Assembly (NCBI RefSeq): GCF_036322705.1
Contig: NZ_AP027270.1
Span: forward strand, 2,853,501 to 2,917,500
Length of the DNA: 64,000 nt
Direction of reading: 5' to 3'
From: Maricaulis maris
GTDB taxonomy: Bacteria; Pseudomonadota; Alphaproteobacteria; Caulobacterales; Maricaulaceae
The position numbers were made by a program, and so were the translations under genes. Shown here piece by piece: positions 43,637-53,015 of the stretch. The stretch's first letter is position 1. Every line of letters starts with the position of its first letter. The notes below the pieces were generated by a model that was not told the DNA's origin, made no database searches, and worked only from the letters and a program-made list of their open reading frames with translations.

Positions 43637-43657
43637 CGATATGCGTGCCGGACGCGA

Positions 43658-45157
43658 TCAGTTCATCGTCGGAATGACAAAGGCCTGGTCACCGATATCA
43701 CCGGTCGGCCAGCGCTGGGTCACCGTCTTGATCTTGGTGAAGAAGCGGATGCCGTCGGTGCCATACTGATTGGTATCGGTGAAGGCCGACCGCTTCCAGC
43801 CACCGAAGGAGTGGTAGGCAACCGGAACCGGGATCGGCACATTGATGCCGACCATGCCGACCTGGACCTTGGAGGCAAACTCGCGGGCGGCAAGACCGTT
43901 GCGGGTGAAGATCGCGACACCATTGCCATACTGGTGCTCGGACGGCAGGTGTGCCGCCTCATCGAGGCTATCGGCCCGAACGACCTGCAGGACCGGCCCG
44001 AAGATCTCTTCCTGATAGGAGGACATGGTCGGCTTCACATTGTCGAACAGGCTTGGACCGATAAAGAAGCCCTTCTCATGGCCCTGCAGCTCGAACCCGC
44101 GGCCGTCGAGGAGAAGATCGGCACCCTCATCAACACCCGTCTGGATCCATTTCTCGATCGAGGTGCGGTGGGCCGACGAGACGACCGGTCCGTAGTGGGC
44201 GTCTGCATCCGTGGAGACGCCGACGCGAAGCTTGGCGGCTTCCTCGAGAATTCGGCCAACAAACTCGTCAGCCGTGCCCTTGCCGACAGGAACAGCGACC
44301 GGCAGCGCCATGCAGCGCTCGCCGGCTGAGCCGAAGGCGGCACCGAGGAAGTCATTGACGACCTGGTCCATATCAGCGTCCGGCATGATGATGCCGTGGT
44401 TCTTGGCCCCGCCCATGGCCTGGAAGCGTTTGCCCTGCTGGGCGCAGGTCTGGGCGATATATTGCGCGATCGCCGAGGACCCGACAAAGGACACCGCCTT
44501 GATGTCGTCATTATGGAGCAGCGCGTCGACGGCCGTCTTGTCGCCATGCACGATCTGCAGGACGCCTTCCGGCAGGCCCGCCTCGATCATCAGCTCGGCC
44601 AGACGTACCGGCACTGACGGGTCTTTCTCGGACGGCTTGAGGATCATTGCGTTACCCGTCGCCAGCGCCATCCCCATGAACCACATCGGGATCATGGCCG
44701 GGAAGTTGAACGGCGAGATTCCGGCGACAACACCGAGCGGCTGGCGCATCGAGTAGACATCAATCCCCGGACCGGCGCTTTCGGTATACTCGCCTTTCAT
44801 GAGGTGCGGCACACCACAGGCGAATTCAACCACTTCCAGGCCACGGACCAGATCGCCCTTGGCATCGGCGATGACCTTGCCGTGCTCGGAAGACAAAAGC
44901 TCTGCGAGGCTTTCCATCTCGGCCTCGACCAGGGATTTGTAGGTCATCAGGACCCGCGCGCGGCGCTGCGGATTCATCGCCGCCCACTTGATCTGCGCTG
45001 CCTTGGCATCGTCGACGGCCTTGGCGACTTCGTCCGGTGTCGCGAACTGGACTCGTGCCTGAACCTGCCCGGTGTTCGGATTGTAAACGTCGCCGAACTG
45101 GCCTGACGTACCGACGGCGGTCTTGCCATTGATGAAATGGTGGATTTCGCGTGTCAT
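43658..45157 (-). CDS. mmsA: Methylmalonate-semialdehyde dehydrogenase (CoA-acylating)
   Basis: A 499-residue aldehyde dehydrogenase superfamily enzyme that converts methylmalonate semialdehyde to propionyl-CoA in valine and inositol breakdown. The CoA-acylating subgroup is shown by FINGKTAVGTSGQFGDVYNPNTG, GVVAGISPFNFPAMIPMWF, the catalytic Cys in AFGSAGERCMALPVAV, and HSFGGWKRSAFTDTNQYGTDGIRFFTKIKTVTQRW. The ATG at 45157 has GGGAG 7 bases upstream. The iron alcohol dehydrogenase and thioesterase downstream may share its physiology, but this is inference. Confidence 0.95.
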   Translation of the reverse strand: MTREIHHFINGKTAVGTSGQFGDVYNPNTGQVQARVQFATPDEVAKAVDDAKAAQIKWAAMNPQRRARVLMTYKSLVEAEMESLAELLSSEHGKVIADAKGDLVRGLEVVEFACGVPHLMKGEYTESAGPGIDVYSMRQPLGVVAGISPFNFPAMIPMWFMGMALATGNAMILKPSEKDPSVPVRLAELMIEAGLPEGVLQIVHGDKTAVDALLHNDDIKAVSFVGSSAIAQYIAQTCAQQGKRFQAMGGAKNHGIIMPDADMDQVVNDFLGAAFGSAGERCMALPVAVPVGKGTADEFVGRILEEAAKLRVGVSTDADAHYGPVVSSAHRTSIEKWIQTGVDEGADLLLDGRGFELQGHEKGFFIGPSLFDNVKPTMSSYQEEIFGPVLQVVRADSLDEAAHLPSEHQYGNGVAIFTRNGLAAREFASKVQVGMVGINVPIPVPVAYHSFGGWKRSAFTDTNQYGTDGIRFFTKIKTVTQRWPTGDIGDQAFVIPTMN

Positions 45158-45425
45158 CACTGCGCTCCCGGGCACTCGTGTGGATCCGGCCCTCGTCGGG
45201 ACCGTTTGCTTGGCGGTGATTTAGTATGCCCTCCCCCTGATGTCGAGCCGCGCGACAGGAGAGGTCGTGACACAAGCGCGTGACCACTCCTCGTTGAAAC
45301 TATGAGAAACACCACCGTTTTTGCTTGCTATCCGGACGGCACCAAAGGACACTTGAGCCCTGATTTTCGACCGTCAAGCGAACGCATATCGCGCAGTATC
45401 GCCGGTCCGTCCCTGAGGAAAGTCC

Positions 45426-48400
45426 ATGGCCCATTCGCGCTCATTCAAATCGCTCCTGATCGCAACCTCGTCTCTTGTCGGCCTCGCTGCCGCTCCCGTC
45501 CTTGCACAGGACACCGAGCCACAGATCGTCACCGTTGACGGGGTGACCCCGGCAGATTCGGTCGACACGGCGGTCGATATCACGGGCATCGGGATGTTTT
45601 TCCGGAATGACGGCTTTGTCTGCTCGGGAACGCTGGTCAATCCGCGCATGGTCCTGTTCGCGGCACACTGCGTCAACGACCGTGCGGCGACTGAGTATGG
45701 CGATGGCGGGGTCCAGGCGGCCTGGTCATTCGGCGCCGATGCGCTGCCGGGCTTCATCGACTGGCTCAATAACGGCTTCGGCTCCAATGCGGACCTGGCG
45801 GTCTACAATGTCGCCCAGATCCTCTATAATCAGGATTCCCTCGCGCGGCCGGAAGGCTTCGGCTTCCTGGAAGGTGATGTTGCGTTGTCGGTACTCGACA
45901 CGCCGGCCGGGAATATTCCGACCTGGGCCCTGCTCTTCTCGGCCCTGCCGGCACCAACCAGCTACACCCAGGAAACCGGCTCCGGCTATCATGTCGACCT
46001 GATCGGCTATGGCAGATCGGGCGAAGGATCCCTGGGCGCGACCAACGGGATCGACTGGCGCCGCCGCGCAGCAGAGAATTTCATCGGTGCGCTGGCCTCG
46101 CTTGATGACCGCAATCGCATCATTTTCGGGTCCAGTTTCGGCGACCCGAACCCGCAAAACCTGTATCAGATCGACTTCGACGACCCGACCCGGACCAACC
46201 CCTTCGATTTCGATCTTTTCCGCGGGGATGCGGCTCCCAATGAAGGGACGACCGCCGGCGGCGACAGCGGTGGCCCGCTGATCCTGGACGCAGCTGGAAA
46301 CGCCGGCATCGACGAAGATCTTGTGATTGGTGTGCTGTCGGGCGGATCGCGCTTCTTTGGTCCACAAGCTTTCAGCACCTACGGGACATCCAGCTTCTAC
46401 CAGCCGCTCTACCTGTTCTGGGACTGGATCGTAGAGAACAATCCCTATCGCTACGTCACTGCAGCCGGTGGCGATGGCAATTGGGAAGACCCCAATCACT
46501 GGGTGACGCAACTCGACCCGGCCTTCCGGGTGATCGACGAAAACGGAAACATTGTGAACGGCCTGCCGGGAGCGCCAGGCGAGGGCATCTCGGACACCTC
46601 CGATCCGTGGGGCGAAATCTGCTTCGCACCTGTGGAGTGCACAACGCTCGAGACCGGGGTCACCGCGCCTTACAGTGGCAATGGCAATTCTGTCGGCGCC
46701 GCCAGTCTCGCCGCCGACGGGACCTCGAATACGCTCGGCACCATCGCTCCGGGCAACGGGCTCACCGCGACCCGACTGCCGGTTTCCGAAGCCAACCCGG
46801 CATACGCGACCGCAACATCGGAACCGGGACCTCTGGGCATCCTTCCGACAGCGACGCTGGACAACGGCCTGCCGGGCGCCTCCGGCTTCGTCGCTGACAA
46901 TATCAACGCCACATCAACATCGATCGGACGCTATTTTGACGTCACACTTTCGGCTGCAGGCACAACACGCCTGTCCAGCACGATCGAGATCGATCGCCTG
47001 ACGCTTGCCGGTTCACAGGCCGGCCTCAATATCGCCAGCAATGGCAATCTGACCAGCCTGATCGAGATCATGCACCAGGCCGGCACGATGAATGTGGACG
47101 GCACCCTGAGCAGCTGGGGCGATTACCTCCTGATGTCCGGCCTGCTGACCGGTACCGGAACCATCAACACGCCCTATCTGACCAATATCATGGGACTGAT
47201 CGGCCCGGGCGGGCTGGGCGAGATCGGTAATCTGACCATCAATGGCAACCTCATCCTGGCCTCGGCCAGTGGTCTGGCCATTGACATCGCTCCTGGCGGC
47301 TCGGACACGCTGACGGTGAACGGCAACGTCTTACTTGGAGGGACGCTGATGCTCAATCCGGTCAATGGCTACCTGCCGCGCTATGGCGACAGCAGCAGCT
47401 TCCTGATCGCGACCGGTGCAACGGGCAGCTTCACCGACATCATGGACCTGCCCGGCGCACTGCGTCCGACCGTCAGCCTGTCAAACGGCACACTGTCCTA
47501 CGCGATCGAAGCCGACAGCCTTCTGAGCCAGGCGGAATTCAGCAACTTCTTCCAGTACAATCTCGCGACCGCGCTCGATAACGGCCGGGCGGCGAACTAT
47601 GGCGACCTGGCCGACGTCTATGGTCTGATTGACCTGCTCGAGAATGGCAATCTGACCGCGGCCCTCGACAGCTTCTCGCCCTATGAAACGGTCATGTTCG
47701 ACAGGTCCGCCCGGGTTCAGACCAACGCCCTGAATGCCGCACTGCGCGACCAGATCGGCGGACGGTTCAGCCAAGCCGACGCGATGGCCGAAGTGCTGGC
47801 CAGCGCCGAGCTGCATGCCAATGGCATGGGCAGCGCGATCAATGCCAGCGGAGCGAAGTCCCTCTTCCGCCAACCCGCCCCGATGATGGATGCCAGCCAC
47901 GAGACCGGGTGGCGCGCTTTCGGTCAGATCGGCCTCATTCAGGGTGACGGCGGCCTGATCGCCGGCACCGGGCGCTTTGATGTCGACGGTGGATTCACGC
48001 TGCTCGGCATCGAGGGACAGGGCAATAACGGTTGGTCCGCCGGTGCCGCCATTGGTCTGGCACAGTCTGACGGTGAGGCGCAGGGTACGATCGGCTACGT
48101 CACCTCAGACACCTCGACCACACAGCTCAGCGTGTTCGCGGGCTACCAGGCGCAAAGCTGGACGCTGGCCGGGCACGTCAATCACAGTGATTTCGACTCG
48201 GACGGGATGCGGCAGCTGGCAATCGGCGGCATGTCGCGTCTGCAGCAAGGCGGCTCGGCCACCGGCGGCGGCGCCGAACTGACGCTCAACAGCTGGTCGG
48301 GCGAGGCTTTTGCGATCTACCCGACAGCCAGTCTTGAATACACGGACTTCAGCTTCGATGCGGCGACAAGCTCGGCCGGCGCGGCGAGCCTGGCGATCGC

Positions 48401-48728
48401 CAGCCGCTCCGTTACCAGCCTGCAGGCGCGGGTCGGCGCGTCGATGGAATGGAGCGCCTTCGGCGTGGAACCCCGTGTCTACCTGGGAATGGCACGTGAC
48501 TACGGGGATGGTGACGAGGTCTATTCGGCCGCCTTCACCACCGCGCCGGCAGTCGCCTTCTCGACACCGGGCAGCCTGACCCTCGATGGAACCTGGTACG
48601 AAGCGGCTGTTGGCTTCGAGAAGACCCTGTCCAACGGGGCCGTCTTCTCCTTCACGCACCAGCGCGAGATCAGCCGCAATTATCTCAACCCGACCGTGAC
48701 GACCATCGCCCTGTCACTGCCGTTTTGA
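45426..48728 (+). CDS. Autotransporter with a trypsin-like serine protease passenger
   Basis: A 1100-residue type Va secreted protein. A signal peptide (1-27, ending PVLA) leads to a trypsin-like S1 domain with His81 (LFAAHCVND), a likely Asp151 (GDVALSVLD) and Ser281 (TAGGDSGGPLIL). A Ser/Gly/Asn-rich beta-helix-like region follows (from GNWEDPNHWV to about 690, with NGNLTSLIEIMHQAGTMNVDGTLSSWGDYLLMSG-type strands). The last 270 residues form the beta-barrel, opening near GWRAFGQIGLIQGDGG and ending in the aromatic signature IALSLPF. All protease residues look intact. The gene has its own terminator and no obvious operon partner. Substrate unknown. Confidence 0.92.
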   Translation: MAHSRSFKSLLIATSSLVGLAAAPVLAQDTEPQIVTVDGVTPADSVDTAVDITGIGMFFRNDGFVCSGTLVNPRMVLFAAHCVNDRAATEYGDGGVQAAWSFGADALPGFIDWLNNGFGSNADLAVYNVAQILYNQDSLARPEGFGFLEGDVALSVLDTPAGNIPTWALLFSALPAPTSYTQETGSGYHVDLIGYGRSGEGSLGATNGIDWRRRAAENFIGALASLDDRNRIIFGSSFGDPNPQNLYQIDFDDPTRTNPFDFDLFRGDAAPNEGTTAGGDSGGPLILDAAGNAGIDEDLVIGVLSGGSRFFGPQAFSTYGTSSFYQPLYLFWDWIVENNPYRYVTAAGGDGNWEDPNHWVTQLDPAFRVIDENGNIVNGLPGAPGEGISDTSDPWGEICFAPVECTTLETGVTAPYSGNGNSVGAASLAADGTSNTLGTIAPGNGLTATRLPVSEANPAYATATSEPGPLGILPTATLDNGLPGASGFVADNINATSTSIGRYFDVTLSAAGTTRLSSTIEIDRLTLAGSQAGLNIASNGNLTSLIEIMHQAGTMNVDGTLSSWGDYLLMSGLLTGTGTINTPYLTNIMGLIGPGGLGEIGNLTINGNLILASASGLAIDIAPGGSDTLTVNGNVLLGGTLMLNPVNGYLPRYGDSSSFLIATGATGSFTDIMDLPGALRPTVSLSNGTLSYAIEADSLLSQAEFSNFFQYNLATALDNGRAANYGDLADVYGLIDLLENGNLTAALDSFSPYETVMFDRSARVQTNALNAALRDQIGGRFSQADAMAEVLASAELHANGMGSAINASGAKSLFRQPAPMMDASHETGWRAFGQIGLIQGDGGLIAGTGRFDVDGGFTLLGIEGQGNNGWSAGAAIGLAQSDGEAQGTIGYVTSDTSTTQLSVFAGYQAQSWTLAGHVNHSDFDSDGMRQLAIGGMSRLQQGGSATGGGAELTLNSWSGEAFAIYPTASLEYTDFSFDAATSSAGAASLAIASRSVTSLQARVGASMEWSAFGVEPRVYLGMARDYGDGDEVYSAAFTTAPAVAFSTPGSLTLDGTWYEAAVGFEKTLSNGAVFSFTHQREISRNYLNPTVTTIALSLPF

Positions 48729-48769
48729 TCCCGGCGCCTCCGTTTTTAGACGGATGAACGAACGCAAGA

Positions 48770-48806
48770 CACCCGGCCCCTTTCGTGGTCCGGGTGTTTT
48801 TGTTTT
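48770..48806 (+). terminator. Terminator of the autotransporter gene
   Basis: ACACCCGG (48770-48777) pairs with CCGGGTGT (48791-48798), followed by TTTTTGTTTT. It lies 41 bases past the stop. Confidence 0.88.
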
Positions 48807-48877
48807 GCTGCATGCTTGGCGACGGATCACGATGGCTGACCCGTTGGACAACCAATGGAAGTCGAAGGGTTGATGTC

Positions 48878-49579
48878 ATGAATCGAGTGCTCTACGGGCT
48901 GGGTGCCCTGCTTTGTCTGGCAGGTTGCGCTGGCGGACCCGATGCTGACCGGGAACGACCGCCATCCGGGTTTGACGCTGCCGCGCGCCTTGTCGACCGG
49001 GGCCAGTACGCCGAGGCCCTGCCGATCCTGCGCTGTGTGGCGATGCAGGGGGAAGGTTTCGAAATCGCCCAATACCTCGCCGGACACAGCGCCCTTGCCC
49101 TGTCACGGGCGGGGACCACACCGTCCATCCTGCGTGAGGACATGCGCGTCGAGGGCTTTGATCGCCTGATCGCTGCCGGAGAAGCCGGTTGGCCCGCCGC
49201 GCAGGCGGAACTGGCTGAAACCTTCGCCGCGATCAATACCGACGAAGCAAACAGCAATGCCGCCTATTGGGCTGCCGTCTATCGGGCCAATGTCCGCGAA
49301 CGCGCCTACGGTCTGGACAGGCTCGACAATGATGTCGAAGCCCGCCTCGCTACCCGTATCGGAGAGGCCGGTCTGGCCGACGCGGCAGCGCGTGCCGCCG
49401 GCTTCACGATCACGCCGCTGGAGCGCAGTGCACCAACGCCGGAATGCGCGCCCTACCTGCGCCGCGGGCCAGGCGCCGGGCGGGGAGAACAGGCGCGGCA
49501 ACGTCCGAATGGGGGTCAACGCGGTGACGGAGCCGGTGGCCCTGGCGGCAGTGGACGCGGAGGCCGCCCGGGCGGCTAG
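48878..49579 (+). CDS. Putative lipoprotein with TPR-like middle and Gly/Arg-rich tail
   Basis: A 233-residue protein. The signal MNRVLYGLGALLCLAGC carries a lipobox (LAGC, Cys17), so it is probably membrane-anchored by lipid. The middle (DAAARLVDRGQYAEALPILRCVAMQGEGFEIAQYLAGHSALALSR) looks like a TPR/Sel1-type helical repeat, with more helices to about residue 170. The C-terminal 35 residues are Gly/Arg-rich (GGQRGDGAGGPGGSGRGGRPGG). GAAGGG precedes the ATG at 48878; an upstream in-frame start lacks the signal. Function unknown. Confidence 0.75.
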   Translation: MNRVLYGLGALLCLAGCAGGPDADRERPPSGFDAAARLVDRGQYAEALPILRCVAMQGEGFEIAQYLAGHSALALSRAGTTPSILREDMRVEGFDRLIAAGEAGWPAAQAELAETFAAINTDEANSNAAYWAAVYRANVRERAYGLDRLDNDVEARLATRIGEAGLADAAARAAGFTITPLERSAPTPECAPYLRRGPGAGRGEQARQRPNGGQRGDGAGGPGGSGRGGRPGG

Positions 49580-49582
49580 CCG

Positions 49583-49915
49583 TCAGGATGCTTCCGCGAG
49601 AGCGTCCGCGAGCTTGCCGACCAGTTCCGACCGATTGTGGCAGCAATCCTCGACAAGGAATTTGACCAGTTCACGCGTACCGACGGTATTCAGCGAGTAG
49701 AGCATGAAGCGCGAGCGACGCTCGGCCTTGATAAGCCCGGCCCGCTCAAGCGCCTGCAGATGACCTGTCATCGTTGAGGGTGGAATGTCGAATCCCTGGG
49801 CGAGATCGCCCGCGGATACCCGTTCGGGCGCCTGGTCGCAGAGGGTGCGAAACAGGGCAAGGCGCACGGGATGTGCGAGAGCAGCGAAGCCGGCGAGTGC
49901 ATTGCGAGCGGTCAT
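49583..49915 (-). CDS. ArsR-family transcriptional regulator
   Basis: A 110-residue winged-helix repressor (LAGFAALAHPVRLALFRTLCDQAPERVSAGDLAQGFDIPPSTMTGHLQALERAGLIKAERRSRFMLYSLN). A CC pair near the C-terminus (VEDCCHN) could bind metal or thiol-reactive ligands, but the canonical ELCVCDL metal site is absent (GDLAQGFDIP instead). No resistance or transport gene is adjacent, so its target is unclear. It is convergent with the lipoprotein gene. Confidence 0.9.
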   Translation of the reverse strand: MTARNALAGFAALAHPVRLALFRTLCDQAPERVSAGDLAQGFDIPPSTMTGHLQALERAGLIKAERRSRFMLYSLNTVGTRELVKFLVEDCCHNRSELVGKLADALAEAS

Positions 49916-50008
49916 GCATTCCCGATTACGGGCGAAGCATGACCGCTCAATACAATTTCGGTGAAAGTTTTGCGACAGACCGTTGTTATCGCTCGCTGTC
50001 AGTCCGGA

Positions 50009-50659
50009 TCAGGCAGCCGGGCGACGCGGCGGAAAGACATGGTCCATGACACGGCGGACGAGACCATAGCGGATACCGCGCGGTCGCCGCGCCGGATCGC
50101 TGACCCGGGCGAGACCGGCCAGGGCCGTCTCATCGCTGACCTGACCGGTTTTACGGAAAACCACTGCCGCGCCGGCAATTCTCGTTTCGAGGCTCCAGAC
50201 GGGATCCTGAGCCAGGGCATCTGCAAGACGCGCGCAGGCGCCGTGATCAGCACCGATCAGCAACAGCACGCCGCCTTCGCGAAGACGCCCCGAAACATGG
50301 CGCCAGTTCGCGGCCATGGCCGGGAATCCGGTCTCGGCGCCAAAGATCGCCAGATCAAAGCCCGGTGCATCATCGGTTGAGCGGGCGGCAAGGCCACCAC
50401 TCAACGCGTCTGTGGGAATGGAGCGACGGTCGCATGCGGCTTGCAGGGCCTCTATCGCGCCCATGGTTCCGACGACCTGATGATGCGCACCCCGCTTCAG
50501 GCAGACCGCGCCAAGATCGCCCGCGCCGATCTGGATCGTACGCTGCCCCGGCTTCACCACGGTTGCGAGGTAGTCGGCAACAAGGTCGTCCTGAATACGG
50601 GCACGCTTGACCGGCAGGCGGCGGACTTCTCCGGCAGGCAGTGTTTGCGTCAGGGTCAT
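50009..50659 (-). CDS. Methyltransferase-like protein of unknown substrate
   Basis: About 216 residues with a Rossmann-type core: a strand-loop TIQIGAGDLGAVCLKRGAHHQVVGTM in the SAM motif I position, an acidic strand end FDLAIFGAE and GRLREGGVLLLIGADHG. The loop GAGDLG departs from E/DxGxGxG, so SAM binding is plausible but not certain. The N-terminus (TLTQTLPAGEVRRLPVKRARIQDDLVADYLATVVKPG) and the Arg/Pro-rich C-terminus are not recognised. Start choice is uncertain: ATG at 50659 or 50671. It is divergent from the acyltransferase. Confidence 0.6.
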   Translation of the reverse strand: MTLTQTLPAGEVRRLPVKRARIQDDLVADYLATVVKPGQRTIQIGAGDLGAVCLKRGAHHQVVGTMGAIEALQAACDRRSIPTDALSGGLAARSTDDAPGFDLAIFGAETGFPAMAANWRHVSGRLREGGVLLLIGADHGACARLADALAQDPVWSLETRIAGAAVVFRKTGQVSDETALAGLARVSDPARRPRGIRYGLVRRVMDHVFPPRRPAA

Positions 50660-50804
50660 GGCGTGTTCCATTCGTGAACAAGGCGTTAACGTCTGACTGC
50701 GCTGTCGCAAGGCGCGGGCCATTTCGTCAATCTTCCGGTAACCCTGTTGGCCGTCAGCATGCACAGCCATTGCCTCACGAACGTGCCGGGAGTTTGCTGC
50801 GACC

Positions 50805-51650
50805 ATGACCGAGTCTGATTCTCTGCCGATCCCGGCAAAGCCCCACATTGTCGACGAACTGATCGAGGATCGCGCGCCGCGTCTCATCCACACGCCGCTC
50901 TGGCCGCTGGTGAAAACGATCGGTTACCCGCTGCTCGGCTACAAGCGCGCGGTCGCCATGGCTGATGCCATCGCCGACCTTTCCGGCACCGGCTGTTTTG
51001 AATGGGCGTCCGACTATCTCCATCTCGACACGCGTGTTGAGGGTCTCGACCATGTTCCAGAGAGCGGTCCCTGCGTCATCGTGGCCAATCATCCGGGCGG
51101 CATTGCTGACGGGATTGCCCTGTGGGACAGCCTGAAAGCCAAACGCCCCGACCTGCTCTACTTTGCCAATCGTGATGCCTTGAAAGTCTGCCCGGGTCTT
51201 GAGGAGCGGATCATTCCGGTCGAATGGCGCGATCACGCCCGCAACCGCAATCAGAGCCGGGAAGTCCTGAGGCGGGCCATCGATGCCTTCAAGGCCGGCC
51301 AGTGCATCGTGCTGTTCCCGTCCGGGCGGATGTCAGAATGGAGCTGGAAGCATTGGGGCCTGCGCGAGCGACCGTGGCAGCCGACGGCAATCAGCCTCGC
51401 CCGCAAGTTTGACGCGCCGATCATCCCGCTTGCCGTGCGCCAGCGCATGCCCTTCCTCTACTACGCCCTTGCGCAGATCAATGAGGAGCTCAAGGACATG
51501 ACGATCTTCCACGGCTTCATGGGCAAGGCCGGCACCCGCTACAAGCTGGCCTATGGCCGCCCGATGATGGTGAGCAAGGAAGATGGTACGGACAGCCAGG
51601 TCACCGAGATGTTCCGGGATATTTGCGAGCGGATGGCGTGGGGGCGCTAA
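50805..51650 (+). CDS. 1-acyl-glycerol-3-phosphate acyltransferase-like protein (PlsC fold)
   Basis: A 281-residue acyltransferase. The active-site motif appears as ANHPGGIADGIAL, the HX5D variant found in the hemolysin-like branch of this family rather than HX4D. FANRDALKVCPGL, RIIPVEWRDH and CIVLFPSGRMSEW supply the acyl and glycerophosphate contacts. There is no clear membrane helix, so it is probably a peripheral membrane enzyme. The acceptor may be lysophospholipid or an ornithine lipid precursor. Its stop overlaps the convergent FG-GAP gene by four bases. Confidence 0.85.
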   Translation: MTESDSLPIPAKPHIVDELIEDRAPRLIHTPLWPLVKTIGYPLLGYKRAVAMADAIADLSGTGCFEWASDYLHLDTRVEGLDHVPESGPCVIVANHPGGIADGIALWDSLKAKRPDLLYFANRDALKVCPGLEERIIPVEWRDHARNRNQSREVLRRAIDAFKAGQCIVLFPSGRMSEWSWKHWGLRERPWQPTAISLARKFDAPIIPLAVRQRMPFLYYALAQINEELKDMTIFHGFMGKAGTRYKLAYGRPMMVSKEDGTDSQVTEMFRDICERMAWGR

Positions 51651-52762
51651 TCGCGTTCAGGATTCATCCGGTTGATCAGCGTGTAGTTCGACCCCTCGGA
51701 CACCGCGAAAACCAGATCGGGGCGTCCATCGGCGTTCAGGTCCCCGACGCTGAGATTATACGTATCTGACGGCGCATCGCCGACCTCAAGCGGTACGAAG
51801 CCGTCCGCAGAGCCGAGATAGACCCGGTTGCGGACCCCGGAATTGGCAACAGCAATGTCCGTTCGCCCATCCTGGTTGAAGTCGGCGAGGGCGAGGCCAA
51901 ACACCACGTCAGTCGCGTCGCCGAAGCGCTCGATCTGGGTGAACCTCCCGGTGCCATCATTGACCAGAATGACGCTTTGCGCCTGCATGCCGCCGGCGAG
52001 GATGTCGGGGTGGCCGTCCCCCGTGACATCGCCCAGCGCGACCGCCCTTATCTCCATGGAGAGCTCCCCCGCCAGCAGGACCGGTTCGGAGAATCCGCCC
52101 GCGACCAGGCCCCGATACAAGACCACCCCTTCACCGCCGCGATTGGAGAAAACCAGATCGATCAGGCCATCGGCATCCACATCGCCCGTCGCAAGCTGGA
52201 TCGTCTGCCAAGCGCCCGGCAGTTCGATATCATCGCCAAAATGGCCTGTACCGTCGTTGAGAAAGTAGCGGTTTGCCTCGCCCCGCTGGACGAGGACGAG
52301 ATCCTGATCGCCGTCGCCATCAAGGTCCGAGGCGGCAATGCTGCGGGCCTGGGCGACCGGGCCAAGCTCGCGCGCCTCGTCAAAATGGGCGGCGCCATCA
52401 TTGAAGAGGAGGAGAACCGGCAAAAGGTCTCGCGCGACGGCCGCGTCGAGATCGCCATCCCCATCAAAATCAGCCAGCGCCGCCTCATAGCCGGTGGCCC
52501 GGTCCGGGCCTGCATTCCGCGCCGAACGGAAGAACCCCATCCCGTTATTCAGGAAAACCTCATCCTGCTGGATCCAGTGACGACCATTGACGGCGAACCC
52601 GTCGAGATCCCCATCGCCATCGAGATCACCGAGATTGACCGAGGCTGTCAGGCCGGTCTCCTCGCCGAAGAAATTATAGGGATGGAGCCAGAACGGGTCC
52701 TGCGCTGCGGCTAGACCCGGCATACCGAGAGCCACCGCCAGCCCTGTCAGCAGGCGTTTCAT
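51647..52762 (-). CDS. Secreted FG-GAP/VCBS repeat protein
   Basis: A 371-residue exported protein. A signal peptide (KRLLTGLAVALGMPGLAAA) precedes seven FG-GAP-type blades, each with a calcium-binding loop: DLDGDGDLDGFAV, DFDGDGDLDAAVA, DLDGDGDQDLVLV, DVDADGLIDLVFS, DVTGDGHPDILAG, DFNQDGRTDIAVA and DLNADGRPDLVFA. Seven blades would close a single beta-propeller, so the protein seems to be one complete propeller with nothing else. Ligand unknown. GGAGA precedes the ATG at 52762. Confidence 0.88.
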   Translation of the reverse strand: MKRLLTGLAVALGMPGLAAAQDPFWLHPYNFFGEETGLTASVNLGDLDGDGDLDGFAVNGRHWIQQDEVFLNNGMGFFRSARNAGPDRATGYEAALADFDGDGDLDAAVARDLLPVLLLFNDGAAHFDEARELGPVAQARSIAASDLDGDGDQDLVLVQRGEANRYFLNDGTGHFGDDIELPGAWQTIQLATGDVDADGLIDLVFSNRGGEGVVLYRGLVAGGFSEPVLLAGELSMEIRAVALGDVTGDGHPDILAGGMQAQSVILVNDGTGRFTQIERFGDATDVVFGLALADFNQDGRTDIAVANSGVRNRVYLGSADGFVPLEVGDAPSDTYNLSVGDLNADGRPDLVFAVSEGSNYTLINRMNPERD

Positions 52763-53015
52763 GATCGTTCTCCCCATCGATTTGAAAGAACGCTAACCGG
52801 TCGAGTTTCCGACCGCCAGTTAAGCTTTGTTCGTGAAGCCCCGCCCACCAGGAAGCGCAACACCCATTTTGGCCGAGACGACTCACGATTTGGCCAACCG
52901 GGCCCTGGCGAGTACCTCAGCGGGAAAACCACTCGCTGCATCCGATCACCCTGCAGGAAGCATCCCAATGCAGTGAGCGCCAGAATTGACCGGCGGCGGA
53001 TAGTTAGGAATCAGG

